From Talpa occidentalis (Eukaryota; Chordata; Mammalia; Eulipotyphla; Talpidae): 64,000 nt of DNA. Below, piece after piece: positions 21,787 through 53,557 of the stretch (positions are counted from its first letter, which is position 1; each line of letters starts with the position of its first letter). The notes below the pieces were generated by a model that was given only the letters and a program-made list of their open reading frames with translations, had not been told where the DNA came from and ran no database searches. A program made the translations under genes and the position numbers. The stretch is taken from assembly GCF_014898055.3 (NCBI RefSeq), contig NW_023605305.1, forward strand, positions 115,478,734-115,542,733. The letters run 5' to 3'.

Positions 21787-22066
21787 TTTTTTTTAAGATT
21801 TTATTTATTTATTTATTTATACAAGCACTGGGTACAGTCAGAAGCGCGGGAGGGTGAGAGAATTCACCAGAGCCAGAGCGGGGAGCAGAGCAGGCAGACG
21901 GACCGAAGGACACTGCTGAGGGGAGCAGCGGGCGGCAGGAGAGGTCTGCGCACCATGTGGGACCCTCCTCCGGTGGCCGGGGAGCAGCTGGGGATCGAAC
22001 CGGCGCCTCAGAGGCCGCGGGCAGCTTCGCAACCCAGCGCTCAACCGCTGCGCCACCGGGGAGGCC
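21787..22066 (-). repeat. T+ SINE, young subfamily
   Basis: Minus-oriented, flanked by AAAACTATAGTAATATT on both sides. Forms an inverted pair with the copy at 22234-22505. Confidence 0.92.
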
Positions 22067-22233
22067 CAAAACTATAGTAATATTAACAACACTTGGAACT
22101 TTATCATTAAAGAAAATTGATATTTTTGTATCACATTACAGTTTAAGATACTTAAAATACATCTTAAAATACTTATAATTCAAATTTACGATAGTAACTC
22201 CTGTTGTTTAATGAATTTATAAAGAAGTAAGTA

Positions 22234-22505
22234 TGGGGCCTCCCCGGTGGTGCAGCGGTTGAGCACTGGGCTGCGAAGCTGCCCGCAGCCTCTGCGTCGC
22301 CGGTTCGATCCCCGGCTGCTCCCCGGCCACCGGAGGAGGGTCCCACATGGCGCGCAGACCTCCCCTGCCTCCCGCTGCTCCCCTCAGCAGTGTATTTCCT
22401 CAGTCTGCTCGCTCTGCTCCCCGCTCTGGCTCTGGTGAATTCTCTCGCCCTCCCGCGCTTCTGACTGTACCCAGTGCTTGTATAAATAAATCTTAAAAAA
22501 AAAAA
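22234..22505 (+). repeat. T+ SINE, young subfamily
   Basis: Plus-oriented, flanked by AAGAAGTAAGTATG on both sides. Confidence 0.92.
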
Positions 22506-23276
22506 AAAGAAGTAAGTATGTTACCATAGCACAGATTTTTATTTTGCCATTTTAGTAACTGTATTTCAATATAATCATTGTCTGGTTCTACATCTAACTG
22601 GATGCATTTAAAAACATTCTGAGAAGGTGTCCTTAGCTTTTATTAGATTGACAAAGGTTAACAATCCATGTTTTCCCATTTACAGGGCTTGAAAAATTGT
22701 AAGCAAAACAAAAGTTGCTAAGAATTAAAGAACAGTCAATAAAATACTTTAAGCTATAGTGTTTCTCTACACTTTTGATAATATTTATATATTATGAGAA
22801 TGATTATAGCTAGTAATTCTTTTTCTTTAAAATGTACATTATAGAGATGGAACCAGAGGTGGTGAAATTAAACTAAGATCAGTTTAATATATACTAATGA
22901 CATCAAACTCACATGTTTTTCTTATCCTAGTATTTAACTTATAAAATTTAAAGTTCTTGCAGTGTTTTCAGAATCCCTCTATTAATCTAAAACAGTTGCG
23001 AGGAAGGGCAATCTGAATTAGATAAAAATATGAATAATGGAATATTTTAAAAGTAATGCAGTTAGTTTATTAAGGCTGACTTTACTTGACCAAAATAAAT
23101 AAATAAATAAAAGGTCTGGTCAAATTGCTAAACACTCAGTAAAAATAATTTGAATTAGTATTTTCTGATAATTAAAACAGAGTGATAATTAAAACTCTTT
23201 CCAGAGTGCTTGAAAACAGGTTGTCTTTTATGCATTTACCTACTTTAACATCATTCATTTAAAAAAATATTAAGCG
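22506..23276. other. Interval, nothing recognised
   Basis: AT-rich sequence downstream of CTSS with no element recognised. Confidence 0.4.
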
Positions 23277-23605
23277 GGCCTCCCCAGTGGCGCAGCGGTT
23301 GGGCGCTGGGTTGCTAAGCTGCCCGCAGCCTCTGCAGCACCGGTTCGATCCCCGGCTGCTCCCCGGCCACCGGAGGAGGGTCCCACGTGGTGTGCAGACC
23401 TCTCCTGCCGCCCATTGCTCCCCTCAGCAGTGTACCTCGGTCATTCTGCCTGCTCTGCTCCCCGCTCTGGCTCTGGTGAATTCTCTCACCCTCCCGCGCT
23501 TCTGACTGTACCCAGTGCTTGTATAAATAAATAAATGAAGATCTTAAAAAAAAATAATAATAATAAAAATAAAAACTTTCTTAAAAAAAAAAAATAAAAA
23601 AAAAT
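23277..23605 (+). repeat. T+ SINE, young subfamily
   Basis: Plus-oriented, long A/T-rich tail; target duplication AAAAAAATATTAAGC before 23277 and at about 23609-23620. Confidence 0.9.
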
Positions 23606-23628
23606 AAAAAAATATTAAGCACTTTTAG

Positions 23629-23915
23629 GGCCTCCCCGGTGGCGCAGCGGTTGAGCGCTGGGTTGCGAAGCTGCCCGCAGCCTCTGCAGCGCCAGTTCGA
23701 TCCCTGGCTGCTCCCCGGCCACCGGAGGAGGGTCCCACATGGTGCACTGACCTCTCCTGCCGCCTGCTGCTCCCCCCAGCAGTGTACTTCGGTCCCTCTG
23801 CCTGCTCTGCTCCCTGCTCTGGCTCTGGTGAATTCTCTCACCCTCCCGCTCTTCTGACTGTACCCAGTGCTTGTACATATGTATAAATAAATAAATAAAT
23901 CTTTTTAAAAAAAAG
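23629..23915 (+). repeat. T+ SINE, young subfamily
   Basis: Plus-oriented, inserted just beyond the target duplication of the previous copy; its own duplication is AG(C/T)ACTTTTA. Confidence 0.9.
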
Positions 23916-24074
23916 AGTACTTTTATGTGCAGAAATAGACTTGAGCCCTCAGGTCATGAATAACCTTAGTTTCTTTCAGTGAAGTGGCCATGGTCATCAA
24001 CATATTATAATTTATATTCTCATGATTAATTATGACAGTGACCTAATAATAAAGAAAGAGCAGTATGTGGTAAT

Positions 24075-24413
24075 GATATAAAGTTGAAAAGATATTTATT
24101 AAGCCACCAAGTTACAAAAGGATATCAGGGGACTTAAAAAAACACAGGGCAAGTTTAGACAATGACAATGAACATGGCAGATTATCTTGGGTTTAAAAGT
24201 TCTTGTGCAGTTATATCTATAGCACGTTGTTAATTTACACACCAAACATTTTCCAAGATCTGCAAACTTAAAAAAGTGCAAGAGCCAAACTGTACTTTGT
24301 TAGTACACTAAATATACATCGATCACAACACTTGTTTCTGTTGATAACAGCAGGTAAAATTAAATTGTGAAGTGTTTCTTCTTTCTTGTCTTGTTATAAA
24401 AAGAAGAGATCTT
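24075..24413 (-). other. CTSS: CTSS proximal 3' UTR with polyadenylation signal
   Basis: Follows the CTSS stop. A minus-strand AATAAA lies at 24095-24100. The UTR could continue further left by use of distal signals, as the human transcript has a long 3' UTR. Confidence 0.6.
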
Positions 24414-44837
<20,424 letters not shown>

Positions 44838-44995
44838 GGCCGGTTGCTCAAGGTGGGCTCTTGCCAAAGACTTCAGTCAGGAAAAGGGCTCCTGCTCAAG
44901 TGAGTTTAAAAAGAAATCGGGACTTGTCACATGAGGCACTGAATGAGGAAGTGAACTTTCATTTCAGTTTCATTTCGTCTGACGGAGTCAGCCCC
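44838..44995 (-). promoter_or_regulatory. CTSS: CTSS promoter with ISRE and PU.1-like sites
   Basis: Immediately upstream of the proposed exon 1. Plus-strand AGTTTCATTTCG at 44966-44977 fits the interferon-stimulated response element; TTTC occurs four times from 44957 to 44976. GAGGAAGTG at 44945-44953 fits PU.1, and GGAAGTGAAC approximates an ETS-IRF composite. Known: CTSS is induced by interferon-gamma through IRF-1 and expressed in myeloid and B cells. No CpG island is present; a TTTAAA at 44905-44910 could act as a weak TATA. Confidence 0.65.
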
Positions 44996-45430
44996 CTCCA
45001 ACCTCCTGAGTGGTCAGCTGCCAGGACCCCAGAGGAGAGAGCCAGACAGACCCGCAAGGTCAGGGCAGCCCTCGCTTAGGCTTTAGTCCCTCCTCATTTT
45101 CATAATTCACTTTTCTTAAAATCACCAAACATCAGATCAAAAAAGTTTAGCCCGGAGGTGTTAAGCCCAACTTCCTCCGTGATTTCCAAGAAGAACTCAT
45201 CTTATCCCTTTAATACAACTCACCTGTGAGCCACTATTTTCTAATTCCCACCTGGCCATTTCTTACTTCATTAATTCAAAATATCTTTTTTGACAATAAC
45301 AGAGGTCCATATATCCACTGGAAGAAAGATAAACCTACTTTCCTCTGATTGCTGGAGGGCACCTGGGAAGAGACAGGAATAAGATGAACTATGAAGTTTT
45401 ACAATTTGCATTTTCCATATTATTGAGGTT
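44996..45430. other. CTSS upstream sequence, nothing recognised
   Basis: Unique sequence between promoter and the next SINE. Confidence 0.4.
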
Positions 45431-45439
45431 GAATACCTT

Positions 45440-45709
45440 TTTTTTTAAAAAAAAAAAGATTTATTTATTTATATAAGAACCGGGTTCAGGCCAGATGTAC
45501 GGGAGGGTGGGAGGATTCACCAGAGACAGCGGGGAACAGAACAGGCAGACTGACGGAATACACTGCTGAGGGGAGCAGCGGGCGAGGCAGGAGAGGTCTG
45601 TGCGCCATGTGGGATTCTCTCCCGCCGGCCGAGATCAAACCCACACTGCAGAGGCTGCGGACAGCTTCACAGTGCGGCGCTCAACCGTCTGTGCCACCAG
45701 GGAGGCCCG
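45440..45709 (-). repeat. T+ SINE, older subfamily
   Basis: Minus-oriented; target duplication GAGGTTGAA on both sides. Confidence 0.9.
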
Positions 45710-46985
45710 AGGTTGAACATCTTTTTACACATGATGGACTACTTGCGCTGTCTGTGAATTGCCTGTCATATCTTTTGTTCATTTTTCTATTGTATTATTG
45801 CTTTTTCTTGGCAACTTGTAGGAGGTTGTTTTTTTAAAAAATACATATTCTGGCTACTAAAATATTTTTTTCTGCAGAATTTAATTTTAAATTTTGTTTA
45901 TTGAAGTAACATTGATGTACGACACATATGTGCTATTGCCCGTGCCCCCCACCACAGCGCCGGTGAACAGCCCCCCATGTCCACTGGGCCCGGGAGCCTC
46001 TGTTCCGCAGTCAGATTTCCAGGGCGGGTTTTTGTCTCTTCCGTTGCTTTGCATTTACACTCTGCATTGCTGACATTGTTAGCATGCGACAGAGAGATGT
46101 CTGGGGCCCCCAAATTGCAGCTATAATGGGGGTCCAGCCACTTAACACGCCAGAGGCTCACTTTCTGTCTGCGAGAGTAGTCCAGGAACGTCAGCTTCAC
46201 GGCTTGTGAACTGGGAGACACGGCAGTGGACAGAGTGATCTCTTCAAAAGGCGGTAAAATTGGATGGTTCCGACTGGCCCTTCCTGTGACAGGGTGGTGC
46301 CCAGGAAAAGGGAAAGTTCCAGGTTCCCTGCCCCCCCCCCTCCTGTGGGGTTACATTCCTGTGACATTCCTAGGCTGTGGAGATAGAGGCTCACTTGCCA
46401 GCCCCCCACTCCGGGTATTTACTTGAAACCCTAACACTCTTGGCACGCAGGGGTCGCCTTTGAATTGGCCAATCCCTACTGCTCGAACAACAGCACCAGG
46501 TACTCTCAAGCAGCAAACAAAATCCTGGGTAAGGGGTTTGTTATCTATGGGCTTTTTGGCCTTTTCTGTGCTGAGAGGGAGAGGGGTTCGGGGCACAGTC
46601 TTAGGAGAGGGCTGGGGGCTCGGGGATCTGCAGGGACTTTGCTCTCCCTGGGCCAAGAGCGAGTCTCCCACACTCCCAGGCCTGTCTCCTCCCCCAATTA
46701 TTTGGTCTTGCTCTCTGGATGACCACCAGGGAAGGGGATGAATGGCTTTCAAATGTCCGAGGGTCCCGGCATTGAGAATGTGGTAAAAGTAAAATTCTGT
46801 GTTAGACTCTAGTAAGTCCAAGTTGACTCTGTAAACCTCAGGGTTATCCCCAAGAGAGTAGTGAAAGAATCCATAACTGATAAGTTATTATAAGGGGGAA
46901 GTAAAATAATAAATATATAGAATGACTTAAACATGCAATAAAAGAGAGAAAGAAACTAAGGCAGGTGAATCAAGCAGAAAACAAT
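45710..46985. other. Intergenic, unassigned, partly old LINE
   Basis: 45720-45840 (GGTTGAACATCTTTTTACAC, TTGTTCATTTTTCTATTGTA) and TTTATTGAAGTAACATTGAT at 45898 look like L1 3' sequence in reverse. 46000-46985 is moderately GC-rich; I recognise no gene in it. Confidence 0.35.
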
Positions 46986-46989
46986 TAGT

Positions 46990-47665
46990 AAAAGGCTGGA
47001 AGAAACCCAGTTCTGTGAATGACGACGGTGCGCTCCTCTCGACTATTCCCTGTAAAAGAGAAACCGCCAGGCTGCACATCACGGGCAAAATGCTCCCTGG
47101 TGCTGACGCGGGAAACTCAAGGGCGAGCTCGCGGCGCGCACAGCCCGGGCCTGCGGGTGCCCTCGGCGCCCCCGACGTCTCGGGGAGCAGCGGAGGCCGC
47201 TGCCAGGGGTCAGGGCGACGAGCCACCCCGAGCCACGCGGCCTCTCCTGACCCCGAAGCCTGGTGGGTGATGCTGCCGAGAACCGGGGTGCCACGAACCC
47301 CACCGACGCGGGTGGACGCCAGAGGCCTGCCGGGGCGCAGATTGGGTGAGGCTGCCGTCGGGGCTGACGTGACGCCCGCAGGGGCGTCCTGCCTGGCCTG
47401 GCAGCCACGAAGGGCGCCGCCTCCCCGGGGACGCCCGCACCACCCCCCAACCCCACCCAACCCGGCCCGGTGCCCACAGGCCGCAAGGACCGCGGGTCTC
47501 CACGGACTGGGGAGCGCCCAGCGCGCTGCTGCAGCGGCCTGTGGCTCAGACAGAAGGTTGCGGCCGAAAGACCCGGGTTGGTCTTTGCGTCGGAGGCGGC
47601 ACTTTGATGTGTCAGGCCTCCCCACCGAAGAGGCAGCTTTGAGTCACATCTGCAGCTGAGACACC
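46990..47665. other. Orphan CpG-rich block
   Basis: About 650 bp dense in CpG and GC-rich, open in several frames on both strands (up to about 230 codons), which high GC alone produces. No protein family is recognisable in any frame. No splice or promoter evidence assigns it to CTSS, 2.2 kb to the left. It could be an unannotated promoter or a GC-rich repeat remnant. Confidence 0.5.
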
Positions 47666-47699
47666 CACAGAGGTGGGGGAGACTTGACAACGCAAAGGT

Positions 47700-47810
47700 C
47701 ACCCCTGTCGCTAGCAGCTGCCCCTCCATTTCCATTCGTGGTGTCACAAGTGGCTGGAATTCATCCTTTTTTGGTAGCTGAGTGGTATTCTCCAAGCTGG
47801 TGTGAGGACA
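47700..47810 (-). repeat. Old L1 fragment
   Basis: GTGGTGTCACAAGTGGCTGG and GGTAGCTGAGTGGTATTCTC are the reverse of the L1 ORF2 end. Confidence 0.55.
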
Positions 47811-47916
47811 AGAAGCATTTTTAGATGAAAGGAGGCCCTCTCATGATGCCAGCAGCGGCCCCGCCAAGGGAGATTGTAATTGTCAATGTGCATGTTCCTT
47901 AAAACATGGGCTCAGG

Positions 47917-48090
47917 TGCGACAGACCTCTCCTGTGCGCCCGCTGCTCCCCTCAGCAGTGTATTTCATCAGTCTGCCTGTTCTGTTCCCTGCTCTGTCTC
48001 TGGTGAATCCTTTCAACCTCCCGTGCATCTGGCCTGTACCCCAGTTCTTCTATAAATAAATAAATAAAATCTTTTTAAAAAGTTAAAAAA
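47917..48090 (+). repeat. 5'-truncated T+ SINE
   Basis: Plus-oriented, begins at GACAGACCTCTCCTG of the body; (A/C)CATGGGCTCAG occurs on both sides. Confidence 0.88.
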
Positions 48091-48187
48091 AACAACCATG
48101 GGCTCAGAGTCTAAATAGCAAAAATTGAAAGAACAACAAGCAGACACTTGTACAGTCTCAGTAGGAGACGTTCAGATGTGTCTTCCA

Positions 48188-48486
48188 GGGCCTCCCTGGT
48201 GGCGCAAGGGGTTAAGTGCAGCACTATGAAGCTGTCCACAGCCTCTGCAGAATGAGTTCCATCCCCGGCCAGCCAGGGAGCTACCCACATGGTGCAGCAG
48301 ACCTCTCCTGTCTCACCACTGCTCCCCTCAGCAGTGGATTTCAGTAGATCCACCTATTCTGTTCCCCACTCTGTCTCTGGTGAATCCTCTCACCCCCCAC
48401 ACCTGTGGCCTGCACCCCAGATCTTGCATGTATAAATAAATAAATCTTTTTTTTTTTTTTTTTTTTTTTAAAAGGGAAGCTATCTT
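48188..48486 (+). repeat. T+ SINE, older subfamily, tail interrupted
   Basis: Plus-oriented; GTGTCTT(C/T)CAG duplication at about 48177-48187 and again at 48808-48818, beyond the next SINE. Confidence 0.9.
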
Positions 48487-48779
48487 TTTTTTTTTTTTTT
48501 GTATTTTATTTATTTATTTATTCATTCATTTATACAAGCACTGGGTACAGTCAGAAGCGCGGGAGGGTGAGAGAATTCACCAGAGCCAGAGCGGGGAGCA
48601 GAGCAGGCAGAAGGACCGAAGGACACTGCTGAGGGGAGCAGCGGGCAGCAGGAGAGGTCTGCGCACCATGTGGGACCCTCCTCCGGAGGCCCGGGAGCAG
48701 CCGGGGATCGAACCGGCGCTGCAGAGGCTGCGGGCGGCTTCGCAACCCAGCGCTCAACCGCTGCGCCACCGGGGAGGCC
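48487..48779 (-). repeat. T+ SINE, young subfamily, inserted in a SINE tail
   Basis: Minus-oriented. It interrupts the AAATAAATAAATCTTT tail of the preceding copy, which resumes at 48781, giving a tail-to-tail inverted pair. Confidence 0.9.
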
Positions 48780-48819
48780 CCTAAATAAATAAATCTTTAA
48801 AAAAAAGTGTCTTTCAGTA

Positions 48820-49400
48820 GTTGACAGACTAATGCATCAATAAAGATACAGATTTGAATAACACAGTTAATAAATTTGTCCTGGTTGGCAGATGAGGAGT
48901 CTGCGCTGAGCAACAGGGTAGACATTATTTTCAAGGGCACCTGCAGTATTTACCAAAATCGGCCTGTGTGTTCTGGGCCATAAAGTGTCGAAATTGTTCA
49001 AAGTATGTTCCCTGACCGGGGTAGAATTAGACTTGGCACCAAGAACAAAAAGGTAATTGTACACTTACCCACTTAAGTGACACACTTCTGAATAATCCAC
49101 GGGTCAAAGGAGAAATCACAATGGCAATTAGAAAATGCTTGGAAATGACCAATAACAAAAACAGGACATGTTGAAACGTGCGGGTGCAGCAGAAAGGGTG
49201 CTTAGAAGGCAATGATCACCTCTTCATTGCGTATGAGAATCCATGGTCTGATCTGGCGCCCCGGAGTCAGAGTAAAAGCACCCGGAACACACTTTCTGGG
49301 TCCTCCAGACTAAGTGGCAGCTGTTGACTTGCTCGGCCATCCTCTGTGAGGACAGCACTAGGGTCCTTAATGCTGCATTTCAATCAATAATACTTTAACT
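48820..49400. other. Intergenic, unassigned
   Basis: No element or exon recognised. Confidence 0.4.
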
Positions 49401-49429
49401 TGCCAAGAGAATAAATCTTTGTTGTTTTG

Positions 49430-49660
49430 TTTTAATTGCATATTTTTCATTGAGGTAACACTGGTTTAAAACACTGCCTACGACTCAGAGGTGTAGGTTC
49501 ATCCTTCTTCAGATATGGGTTGCCATTCCACACCCGCCACCAAAGCATCCATCAGCCGCTATTTCTGGTAGCTCTCTGGAGTTTGGTTGCTCTCTGGATT
49601 TTATAAGGAAAACCCTTTCAGGTTATATAGATGTTGCGGAAGTCAAGTACAGGTTAATGT
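49430..49660 (-). repeat. Old L1 3' UTR-like fragment
   Basis: TTTTTCATTGAGGTAACACTGG and GGTAGCTCTCTGGAGTTTGG resemble reverse L1 3' sequence. Weak. Confidence 0.35.
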
Positions 49661-49740
49661 TTTTTTCCTGAGTCATTGCTATTTTCCAGCGCATCAACTC
49701 ATAGGCCCAAACTAAAGAGAGTAAATCTTAACTGTTCTCG

Positions 49741-49773
49741 ACACACACATACACACACACTCACACACACACA
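49741..49773. repeat. (CA)n-like simple repeat
   Basis: ACACACACATACACACACAC with interruptions. Confidence 0.85.
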
Positions 49774-50099
49774 TCCCACTCTGCTATGTGAGGCCATAGA
49801 TGTGTTAATTAACCTGATTATGGTATCAATTCACAGTGTATATGTGTCAAAACATCATTTTGTGTGTTGTAAATCTGCGAAGAACTGACAGCCTGTGCAA
49901 CTCTGTCAGTTGTACCTCTATAAAGCTGTAAAGATTTTAATTAAAAATAAATGGACTAGGGGAAAAAAGAGAAAAGCCCTTCCAGTGCTTTCCAGAAATC
50001 ATATGAAGGGATACACTTTGCCTTGAACTCTCAAACTCCATCATTGTTTTCTACCAAATAGGCAGTTTACAGAAAAAACATAAACTAGGACATGAAACA

Positions 50100-50350
50100 T
50101 ACACACGACATGCTTTGATGAGACACGACGCATCTCCTGCGCCGGGCGCTGTGTAAGGCTCTGAAGCCCTTTCATTCTGTTGATTGAACCTGGGAGGTGG
50201 TGAGCAGGAATGTCTTCCTCTGTGTGAGGAACTGGGACTTAGCAAGGCTTGTGCAGGAGCTAGTGGTAGAACTGGAACTCAAAGTCCACATTCTTTCCAA
50301 CAACCCTTGTTGCCTGGACTACATATTCCACTCACCCTAGGCTGGGCAGC
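50100..50350 (+). repeat. MIR-like fragment
   Basis: GAGGAACTGGGACTTAGCAA and TGGTAGAACTGGAACTCAAA follow the MIR 3' half. Confidence 0.45.
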
Positions 50351-51717
50351 TGCGTCCTGCCGCTGACTCTCCTGGCGTTGACTCCTGAGAACCACTAATG
50401 CCCACTTCTTCCTGATCCCACCTCCAGGGGCATTAATTACATTGGTAGTTTTAAATCAGCTACTGTGGAGAAAATAGGCAAGCCCCACAAATCAGGGCTC
50501 CCCCCCCCCACTTCTTCTGGAGAGGCCATTAAAATTTTCCCAGCATACAGTGGGAGGGAGTGACTACTAGGAAAGCAGACTATGCTTATTTTTAGCGTAC
50601 CTATCTCTCTGAATCGTGTTTTGTTCAAGACCTGCATTATAAGAAGTTGTGATACTGGTCTGAATTAGTTCTCAGTTTCAGATTTCAGAGTCATAAAATT
50701 TGAAGAAAATATTAGAGGGCAAACTTAAGGGTTGCTATCTTTGATCAAATTAGGATATTTAAAAATTCGTAGCTATACTCATCGTCATTTCAATCCGAAG
50801 GGGCATTTTAACTCCAAATAAGTGGAAAGGAAATATGTCGGAATTTAGAAGTTGAATATTTTTGGTGCTATGAGAAACTTCACTGTCCATATTTTAATCA
50901 TTTCATGAAGATGAATGAAAATATCGTGCAGGACAAAGACCTCACAAGACGGGGATCTTTGTTTTTCCGATCTCTTTCAAGCGCCTAGAGTAGGATCTGG
51001 CACACAATAGGAGAAATGATTTGGGAATCTCCCCTCACCTACTTTGGTTCCTTTGGCTGGTCCAACAATCAATTATGTGAGAAAGATTAGCACGAGAAAA
51101 GACACACTTCATTCTGTGCACGTGGACGCCTGGAAACTAGTGCGTGACTAAAACAGTTCATTTATTTTTAGACAAAGAAGCAATAAATCTGTGAAGAATT
51201 GAAAGTTTTGGTTTCGAACTAATTTCAGGAGCAAAGCAGAGCTTGCTTACATGGCTCCCAGGCCTGTCCCTGGCCTGATCTCCATTTCTGAGCAGGGAGG
51301 TTGCCTTTGGCAGAGATTTATTTTTTGTTTTCAGGTTGGACCAAGAGAAGAAGGCGGAGAAGACTCCTGCTTTCAGGAGAAAGGTGGGCTTAGGGCATCG
51401 TTCATTCGCTGTCTCTTTGATTCAAAATAATCAATATGCTTCTTTGGTATATCGTGGGGTGCCTGATACGGGACCCGACGGTGTCCTAGGCACTCAGCTG
51501 GTCCTCGATGGAAGAATGCGAGATTGCACTGCTCTGAGACCCACAGTCTGCCCACCACGGTGTAAGCTCCCCAGGTTGGCATCTTGGCTTGTCAGTCAGC
51601 TAATGGATTTGAAGCATTGAAGGAGATAAGGAAGGTGTGGGTGGGGAAGGGGACCTCACTTCTTAGGTTTCTAAACTCTACTTGGGAGGTGTAGAAAATC
51701 TAAAGAAGATGCCTGAG
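50351..51717. other. Intergenic, unassigned
   Basis: No repeat or gene recognised in about 1.4 kb. Confidence 0.4.
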
Positions 51718-51718
51718 G

Positions 51719-51989
51719 GCCTCCCCTGTTGGTGCAGTGGCTGAGCGCTGGGCTGCGAAGCTGCCCACAGCTTCTGCAGCGCCGGTTCGATCCCCGGCCA
51801 CCGGCGAGGGTCCCACATGGCGCGCAGACCTCTCCTGCAGCGCCCGCTGCTCCCCTCAGCAGTGTATTTTGTTAGTCTGCCTGTTCTGTTCCCCGCTCTG
51901 GCTCTGGTGAATCCTCTCACCCAGCCGCGCTTCTGACTGTACCCAGTGCTTGTATAAATAAATAAATAAATCTTTAAAAAAAATAAAGA
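51719..51989 (+). repeat. T+ SINE, intermediate
   Basis: Plus-oriented; target duplication AAGAAGATGCCTGA on both sides. Confidence 0.92.
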
Positions 51990-52237
51990 AGATGCCTGAA
52001 AATTTGACTGCATATGAAATTGAATGTTTCAGGCTCTAGTAGAATTGTGTGGTGCCTTTACTTAAGGTATCAGAAATTCCTTTGCTAGAAATTGAGAACC
52101 TGCCCAGGGTCCCTCAATTTTCCTAGGAATCGGGAGGACCAAGGAGATGGAGAGCATGCATAGGTGTGATGGAAGGGGCAGGATTCTGATGCTTCCATTT
52201 AATTCTATTGTCAGGGACATCGAAAATACAAATGGCA

Positions 52238-52318
52238 ACCAAATGATAATGCATACATTGTGCAAACATGAAAAATGATGTAAGAATTATATAAAAGATA
52301 ATACTAATTAAAAAAAAA
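52238..52318 (+). mobile_element. 81-bp severely 5'-truncated L1 insertion
   Basis: Only the L1 3' terminus plus A-tail, with a perfect 16-bp target duplication (GAAAATACAAATGGCA) at 52222-52237 and 52319-52334. Confidence 0.85.
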
Positions 52319-52334
52319 GAAAATACAAATGGCA

Positions 52335-52920
52335 GCTGCACTGGTGAATGGTGGTGGCGGCTGTACTCCTGGGTCTACATTAGAGGAAATGGCTTAGAGA
52401 GGCTTGTCCGAGGTCACTGCGGGAGGAAGTGGTGGCCTGTGACAGGTGCCACGCGCATGAGTGCAGAGCACGGGTCAGGAGCAACCCTCTTCCCTTAGCC
52501 ATTTCTCCTTTTCACATCCTGCCATATTTGGGGGAGGTGCTTGAAACCAAGGGCAATTGTAACAGAAAAGGCAGAAGAGGTGGAGACCCCCGAGGGTATA
52601 AAGGTGAAGATGCATGACAGCTTGAAGTTCAAGTGCAAGCTCAGTAATAGCCTTCTTTTTTTGATCCTGTTCAGAGGCAATTTCCAACTTGCAAAAAGGT
52701 CGTGTTCTAAAAGACATGTAAGGAGGCTGTTCAGAGCCAAGAATGCACTATCCTAAAAAAGTCTTATAAAATAGTGATTTGTTTCTTAGGCAAGGGAACG
52801 AAATCCTATCTACCCCATAATGTCATTGAAAAAGTGTACTTTTACAAAGAAAAGTACAAAAATACTGTTGTAAACATAATGGGCTTGACTTCCATTCTAC
52901 GTGTTCCAGCAGCTTCCCAG
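52335..52920. other. Intergenic, unassigned
   Basis: Nothing recognised. Confidence 0.4.
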
Positions 52921-52922
52921 GG

Positions 52923-53166
52923 GGGCCTCCCTTGTGGCGCAAGGGGTTAAGACACAACCTATGAAGCTGTTCGCAGCCACTGCAGCCGGGAAGCTGACCC
53001 TCATGGCAAAGCAGACCTCTCCTGTCTCCCCACTGCTCCCCTCAGCAGTGTATTCCAGTCCTTCTGCCTGTTCTGCTCCCCACTCTGTCTCTGGGGAATC
53101 CTCTCACCCACTGCATCTCTGGCTTGTACTCCAGTTCTTGTGTGCATGCATAAATAAATATTTAAG
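52923..53166 (+). repeat. T+ SINE, older subfamily
   Basis: Plus-oriented, starts GGGGCCTCCCTTGTGGCGCA. Confidence 0.9.
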
Positions 53167-53209
53167 AGTCCCATAGATTGAGTCTTAGATCCAAATTTCA
53201 TTCTCATGA

Positions 53210-53450
53210 ACAATAGGAGCAGCAAACTTATTTTGCAGTCACTCCGGCCAGGCACTCTTCTAAACATTAACAGGCATTTACTCATTACATCATCAAAATA
53301 ACTCTGTGAGGCAGGGGTTATTATTGCCCCTATTTGACAAATCCCTGGCCCTGAGCCAAGTTACTCTGTAAATGGAAGAGGTAGGATTAAAATGCAGGCA
53401 GTCTGTTACCTGCGTTCATGCTCTGAACCATTGTAACATATCGCCTTTCA
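53210..53450 (+). repeat. MIR
   Basis: GGCCAGGCACTCTTCTAAAC, TCTGTGAGGCAGGGGTTATT, GAGCCAAGTTACTCTGTAAA and a CATGCTCTGAACCATTGTAA end follow the MIR consensus in order. Confidence 0.7.
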
Positions 53451-53557
53451 CTAAAATGTAACTGGATTTTATCCTATTGGTCTTTGTTTCAATAGACAGG
53501 AGAGGGAAGTTCCTGACTCTGGAGAGAGTTGGTGGGGCAGGCGGTAGGCAGCTTCTT

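Noticed and set aside
46927..47795. Open frames of 214-238 codons in the CpG-rich block
   Set aside because: Overlapping long frames on both strands are expected at this GC content; compositions are Arg/Pro/Gly-rich with no recognisable domain.
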